Below, piece by piece: positions 58,591 to 64,000 of a DNA stretch of 64,000 nucleotides. Each line of letters begins with the position of its first letter. The stretch's first letter is position 1. Both the position numbers and the translations under genes were made by a program. Under the pieces are notes generated by a model that saw nothing but the letters and a program-made list of their open reading frames with translations, made no database searches and was not told the DNA's origin. Origin of the DNA: Ramlibacter ginsenosidimutans (lineage in GTDB: Bacteria; Pseudomonadota; Gammaproteobacteria; Burkholderiales; Burkholderiaceae_C); assembly GCF_042678185.1 (NCBI RefSeq), contig NZ_JBHUDQ010000010.1; one strand, 5' to 3'.

Positions 58591-58695
58591 GACCAACGAC
58601 TTCGCCTCGCTCCGATGACCCGGCTTCGCCCGATGACTGCCCTGTGCGCCGCGGATCGCTCGTCATTTGTCATCGAAACGCGGCGAGGCCATTCG

Positions 58696-59370
<675 letters not shown>

Positions 59371-59505
59371 GCTTGTCTCCTGTCTGGGACGGCGCCTTCT
59401 GCGGACGCTCGCGGAAATTCTAGGCTCCGGGTTGGACCGGCGCCTGACCTGGATCAGCCGCGGGCGCCGGCAGCCCGCATCGCGCTCCGCGCGTCAGCCC
59501 AGGGC

Positions 59506-59982
59506 TCAGGACGAGCCGCCGGCGTAGGCTTCCAGGCCGATCTTCACCACGGTCGCCACGTCGGGCCCGACCTCCTGCCGGAACTCCCGTTCCGCCTGCG
59601 CGACTGCGTCCTTGAAGGCCTGCAGCCACAGCAGGCCGGTGGGCGTGAAGCGCACGACGCGCGCGCGGGCATCGTGGGGGTGGGCTTCCCGAGCGACGAG
59701 GCCCCAGGCCTCGCACTGGTCCACCAGGTCGCCCATGGCCTGCTTGCTCATGCCGGCCTTCTCCGCCAGGTCGGTCAGGCGAGTGCCTTCCAGGTCCAGG
59801 TGGCGGGTGATGTGGATGTGCGCCGCACTGATCTGCGCGCGCGCCGCCAGGTTGGACAGCGCCAGCGGCACGTCGATGTTGTGCGCCATCAGGTGCAGCA
59901 CGCGGTCGTCGAAGCGCCGCATCGCGTGCCCGAGCAGGCGCCCGAGGTGGGTGAGGCGCCAGCCCTCGTCCAGTGTTGTCAT
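59506..59982 (-). CDS. MarR family transcriptional regulator
   Basis: This 158-residue winged-helix repressor has its DNA-reading segment in LTDLAEKAGMSKQAMGDLVDQ, followed by the beta-wing DARARVVRFTPTG. It is divergent to recA with a 143-bp gap, but its targets are unknown. The first 20 residues and ATG 59982 fit the family start. Confidence 0.9.
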   Translation of the reverse strand: MTTLDEGWRLTHLGRLLGHAMRRFDDRVLHLMAHNIDVPLALSNLAARAQISAAHIHITRHLDLEGTRLTDLAEKAGMSKQAMGDLVDQCEAWGLVAREAHPHDARARVVRFTPTGLLWLQAFKDAVAQAEREFRQEVGPDVATVVKIGLEAYAGGSS

Positions 59983-60017
59983 TCACCAATCGTAAGGCAA
60001 ACTGACCAAAAAACCGG

Positions 60018-60047
60018 TTGTCCGGATGGGACCTCGATCGTTACATT
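60018..60047 (+). promoter_or_regulatory. recA promoter (-35/-10)
   Basis: TTGTCC (60018-60023) and TACATT (60042-60047) are 18 nt apart, a fair sigma-70 match. The recA start is about 80 nt downstream. Confidence 0.55.
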
Positions 60048-60065
60048 ACTGGGCATGCATCCAGC

Positions 60066-60081
60066 CTGTTCGTCGAACCAG
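60066..60081 (+). promoter_or_regulatory. Possible LexA (SOS) box before recA
   Basis: CTGTTCGTCGAACCAG has the CTGT-N8-ACAG layout with one mismatch (CCAG). It lies just after the predicted transcript start, a proper place for a repressor. The inner dyad is imperfect. Confidence 0.4.
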
Positions 60082-60125
60082 TGGGTGCCCCCAACCTTAA
60101 ATCACTGATGGCCAAGGAGAAACTG

Positions 60126-61184
<1,059 letters not shown>

Positions 61185-61190
61185 TTCCGC

Positions 61191-61652
61191 ATGGCCTTCG
61201 GCCAGCTCTCGCTCAAGGGCCGCGCGCTCAAGCTGCTCGCGGCCCGCGAGCATTCCCGCCACGAGCTCGAACGCAAGCTCGCGCCGCACGAGACCGAAGC
61301 CGGCCAGCTGAAGGCCGCGCTCGACGAGTTGCAGGCGCGCGGCTTCATCGACGAACAGCGCGTGGTCGACTCGGTGCTGCACCGGCGCGCCGGCCGGCTG
61401 GGCGCGCAGCGCATCCGCCAGGAACTGCACGCCAAGGGGCTGGACGGCGAGCGCGTGGCGGCCGCCGTGGCCAGCCTGCGCGACACCGAAGCGCAGCGCG
61501 CCCGCGAAGTGTGGCGTCGCAAGTTCGGCGTGCTGCCGGCGGATGCGGCGCAACGCGTGAAGCAGGCGCGCTTCCTCCTGGCGCGTGGCTTTTCCGGGGA
61601 GATCGTCCGGCGGGTGCTGGCCTGCGACCACGAAGAGGACGGCGGCGCCTGA
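61191..61652 (+). CDS. recX: RecA regulator RecX
   Basis: This 153-residue helical protein caps and inhibits RecA filaments. It contains the family helical repeats with SRHELERKLAPHE, GFIDEQRVVDSVLHRRAGRLG and RRVLA. It has the usual position directly behind recA, 6 nt downstream, so both are SOS-coregulated if the box is real. Confidence 0.9.
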   Translation: MAFGQLSLKGRALKLLAAREHSRHELERKLAPHETEAGQLKAALDELQARGFIDEQRVVDSVLHRRAGRLGAQRIRQELHAKGLDGERVAAAVASLRDTEAQRAREVWRRKFGVLPADAAQRVKQARFLLARGFSGEIVRRVLACDHEEDGGA

Positions 61653-61723
61653 CGACTCGAGCAAGGGTGGCGTAACTGCAACGCGATGCGCCTGGAGCGG
61701 CCGCGCCACGACACAATAGGCCC

Positions 61724-62017
61724 ATGTTCAGCTGGTTCTCCTCTTCCGAATCGCTGCGTTTCGGCAAGGAACTCGCCGAGTTCGTGCTCCACGAGCTTTC
61801 CGGGTCGGCGGCCAAGGGCGAAGCCAAGTTCACCGCCAAGGCCGAAAAGGCACTCGTGCGGGCCGATCAACGTGTCAGGGACTTCAAGGCCCGTGAACGC
61901 CTGAACGTCTACAAGAAGGCCAAGCTGGCCAACGCCTTCCTCTGGACGCTGCGTGACAGCGGGTGCAGCGCCGAATACGCCGACCAGCTCACCGAGTGGC
62001 TGAGCCTGCGTCTCTGA
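61724..62017 (+). CDS. Small conserved protein of unknown function
   Basis: This 97-residue basic, helix-rich protein (starts MFSWFSSSESLRFGKEL) has no recognised domain. Repeated Lys/Ala/Glu segments are typical of a compact alpha-helical fold. The TPR gene starts 3 nt later, so they may be cotranscribed. No function is proposed. Confidence 0.75.
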   Translation: MFSWFSSSESLRFGKELAEFVLHELSGSAAKGEAKFTAKAEKALVRADQRVRDFKARERLNVYKKAKLANAFLWTLRDSGCSAEYADQLTEWLSLRL

Positions 62018-62020
62018 TCC

Positions 62021-63871
62021 GTGGGCTGGCTGCGCGACACTTTTGGCCGCAGGGGCGCCGCAGCCACCGAGCGGCCTGCCTCCGCCGAGCCTCTCGTGGC
62101 GGCGACCGACTGGCGCAAGCGCGGCAACGATGCGCTCGCTGCCGGGGACTTCGCTGAAGCGGCGCGCTGCTACGAGCAAGGCGTGCTGGCGAGTCCGCAG
62201 GACGCCGCGCTTCGCCTGAACCTGGGCTTCGTGCTGCTGGAGCAAGGGCAGTTCGCCCCGGCGGCCGAACGCCTGCGCCAGGCGCTGGCGCTGAGGCGCC
62301 CCGATGACGGGTGCGCGCTGCACGAGGTGCACTACCTGCTGGGCCGCGCCCGTGCCGGCTTGGGGCAGCACGTGGAAGCGGTGGCCAGTTTCGAGGCGGC
62401 CTTGCGCGCGCAACCGGCGTTCGCCGAGGCGCTGGAAGACGGCGCGCGTAGCCTGCACTCGCTCGAGCGGCACGCGGAAGCCGCGGAGTGGATCCAGCGG
62501 CTGCTGGCCTTGCGGCCGACGTACTTCAACCGGCTTCTCCTCGCCACCGAGCTGAACGCCTCCGAGCGCCATGCCGAAGCCGCTGCCCTGCTCGACGCGC
62601 TCTGCGTCGAAGAGCCGACCAACGCCGACGCCACATTGCTGCGCTTCAGCGCGTTGATCAAGACCGGACGCCATGCAGAGGCGCTGGAAGAGACGGATCG
62701 AGCGATAGCCGTCCATGGCCGCAGCGCCAGCTTGCTCGCGAATCGCTCCGTGCCTCTGGAGCGGCTGGGTCGCTGCCAGGAGGCGCTGGACTGCATCGAG
62801 CAGGCGCTGGCGCTGGAGCCGGCCAATCGCGTCGCCCTGGTGAATCGGTGCACCGTGCTGACGCAGCTCCTGCGGTTGCCGGAAGCCATCCAGGCCGGTG
62901 AAGAGGCGCTGAAGTCGCTGCCGGAGGACGCGGAAGTCCACCTCGCCTTGAGCATCGCGCTGCTGATGCGCGGGGACCTGCAGCGTGGCTGGCAGGAGCA
63001 CGAGTGGCGCCGGCGCAGCGCGGCCACGCGCGGCAAGCTGCTGCAACTGGAAGGCAAGCGCATGTGGGCAGGCGAGAGCCTGCAGGGCCGCACCATCTTC
63101 CTCCATGGCGAGCAGGGGTTCGGCGACAACATCCAGTTCGTGCGCTATGTCCAGCCGATCGCGCAGCAAGCGCAGAGCGTGGTGCTGATCGTGCCCGCTG
63201 CGCTCGAGTCGCTGGTCGCCCGCTCCTTGCCCGCGAATTGCCGCCTGTTGCCGCAGAACAGCGCCCTGCCGCCGATCGACTTCCACTGCCCGCTGATGAC
63301 CGTGCCGGCGATCGTGGGTACCACGGAAGACACGATCCCGTCCCAGGTGCCCTACCTGCATGCCGACGCGGCGTTGCTGCCAGCCTGGCGCGAGCGCCTG
63401 GGCAACGGCACCTTGAACGTGGGCATCGCCTGGGCCGGAAATCCGAAGCACACCAACGACCACAACCGCTCGATGCCGCTGGCGAGCTTGCGGCGCCTGG
63501 ATGCGCCGGGTTGTCGCTTCGTCACCGTGCAGCCGGGGCTGGGCGAGGCGGACCGCGCACTGCTCGCAGACTGGCCAAGCGCGATCGACCTGGGCAGCGA
63601 AGTGCGCAGCTTCGACGAGACGGCCGCGCTCATCGAGGCGCTGGACCTCGTGATCACTGTCGACACCAGCATCGCCCATCTCGCTGGCGCGCTGGGAAAG
63701 CCCGTGTGGATGATGCTGGCCCATGTGCCGGACTGGCGCTGGATGCTGGAGCGCTCCGATTCGCCGTGGTACCCGAGCGCGCGCCTCTACCGGCAGCCGG
63801 CACCGCGCGACTGGGCGTCCGTGGTGGACAGCGTGCGCCGCGACCTGCTCGCGCTTTGCGCCGCCCGCTGA
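62021..63871 (+). CDS. TPR protein with C-terminal glycosyltransferase-like domain
   Basis: This 616-residue protein has about eight tetratricopeptide repeats in residues 25-320 (ALAAGDFAEAARCYEQGV, ALALEPANRVALVNR). A C-terminal GT9-like nucleotide-sugar fold follows, with GRTIFLHGEQGFGDNIQFVR near 360, VGIAWAGNPKHTNDHN near 468 and TVDTSIAHLAGALG near 545. Such proteins are found near glycosylation or pilin/flagellar loci, but no partner is visible here. GTG at 62021 is the start, 3 nt after the small gene. Confidence 0.83.
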   Translation: MGWLRDTFGRRGAAATERPASAEPLVAATDWRKRGNDALAAGDFAEAARCYEQGVLASPQDAALRLNLGFVLLEQGQFAPAAERLRQALALRRPDDGCALHEVHYLLGRARAGLGQHVEAVASFEAALRAQPAFAEALEDGARSLHSLERHAEAAEWIQRLLALRPTYFNRLLLATELNASERHAEAAALLDALCVEEPTNADATLLRFSALIKTGRHAEALEETDRAIAVHGRSASLLANRSVPLERLGRCQEALDCIEQALALEPANRVALVNRCTVLTQLLRLPEAIQAGEEALKSLPEDAEVHLALSIALLMRGDLQRGWQEHEWRRRSAATRGKLLQLEGKRMWAGESLQGRTIFLHGEQGFGDNIQFVRYVQPIAQQAQSVVLIVPAALESLVARSLPANCRLLPQNSALPPIDFHCPLMTVPAIVGTTEDTIPSQVPYLHADAALLPAWRERLGNGTLNVGIAWAGNPKHTNDHNRSMPLASLRRLDAPGCRFVTVQPGLGEADRALLADWPSAIDLGSEVRSFDETAALIEALDLVITVDTSIAHLAGALGKPVWMMLAHVPDWRWMLERSDSPWYPSARLYRQPAPRDWASVVDSVRRDLLALCAAR

Positions 63872-63890
63872 GCGCGCTGCCGACCGGCGA

Positions 63891-64000
63891 TCAGAAGCGC
63901 CCTGGCAGCCGCGGCTGCTTCGGCATCTGCATCTCCGCAGTCCAGGAAGGGGCCGGTGCCGACGCTTCGGCAAAGCGCTGCACTCGCCGCGCGACCTGCC
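63891..64000 (-). CDS. Partial unknown gene, C-terminus only
   Basis: On the minus strand one frame is open from the window edge to a TGA at 63891-63893. It ends in MQMPKQPRLPGRF, giving about 36 visible codons. It is convergent to the TPR gene. Too little is present to name it. Confidence 0.4.
   Translation of the reverse strand, partial: QVARRVQRFAEASAPAPSWTAEMQMPKQPRLPGRF

Noticed and set aside
58597..58695. Repeated ATGAC/GTCAT words between the sensor kinase and regulator
   Set aside because: Only 5-7 bases each with irregular spacing; not enough for a regulator site or CRISPR-like array.

Overview
The window is GC-rich DNA from a betaproteobacterium, most likely Burkholderiales and close to Comamonadaceae (Ramlibacter- or Variovorax-like). 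I infer this from gene content and order (metX-metW, lptD-surA-rsmA, recA-recX, birA-SPOR protein, a TctDE-like two-component pair) and from the very high third-position GC. It is chromosomal and mostly core or conserved accessory genes. I see no rRNA, tRNA, insertion sequence, prophage or CRISPR array. Genes are tightly packed, and many neighbours overlap by an ATGA, GTGA or TGATG junction. LAYOUT. 1-2080: a glycine-rich RRM protein (cut by the window edge), an ammonium transporter with a sigma-54-type promoter, and a SAM-II riboswitch followed by an intrinsic terminator. 2081-7739: metX-metW-chrA, then a D-erythronate dehydrogenase / 2-oxo-tetronate isomerase pair and an IMPACT-family protein. 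7824-14057: DUF72 protein, M20 peptidase, alpha/beta hydrolase, and a minus-strand block amgK-rsmE-MFS. 14120-18681: lptD-surA-rsmA (outer-membrane assembly and ribosome maturation). 18963-19846: a secreted guanyl-specific RNase with its barstar-type inhibitor. 20065-28203: NADP-malic enzyme, the giant NAD-glutamate dehydrogenase and a type IV pilin. 28351-34081: speD-murU-pepP on the minus strand, then tkt-gap on the plus strand. 34126-38934: pirin, SlyD-like isomerase, MFS carrier, 2-keto-4-pentenoate hydratase-like protein and a ketopantoate-reductase-like protein. 39435-44326: a FecR/DUF6600-type exported protein, an EF-G paralogue and an EamA transporter. 44433-49564: a five-gene gamma-glutamylation operon. 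49590-55026: AI-2E family permease, PEBP protein, and the divergent topB / SET-domain pair. 55029-63871: birA, SPOR protein, GST, a sensor kinase and regulator, a MarR regulator, recA-recX and a TPR/glycosyltransferase-like protein. The start of another minus-strand gene is at the right edge. MOST INTERESTING. (1) DNA topoisomerase III ends in a histone-H1-like Lys/Ala tail plus a SWIB domain. It is divergent from a SET-domain lysine methyltransferase, and the 131-bp gap between them holds 42 bp of strictly alternating pyrimidine-purine sequence (candidate Z-DNA). Together these look like a chromatin-flavoured, topology-sensitive module. (2) The 44433-49564 operon couples a glutamine-synthetase-like ligase, an iron alcohol dehydrogenase, an aldehyde dehydrogenase and a gamma-glutamyl hydrolase. 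That order of chemistry fits amino-alcohol catabolism better than the classic putrescine route, because there is no PuuB-type oxidase. (3) The secreted barnase/RNase-Sa relative has Pro where the catalytic His should be, yet keeps its barstar gene. (4) The SAM-II aptamer is wired to a terminator whose T-tract ends 8 nt before the metX start codon. Peptidoglycan-recycling genes amgK and murU are both present but lie about 16 kb apart.
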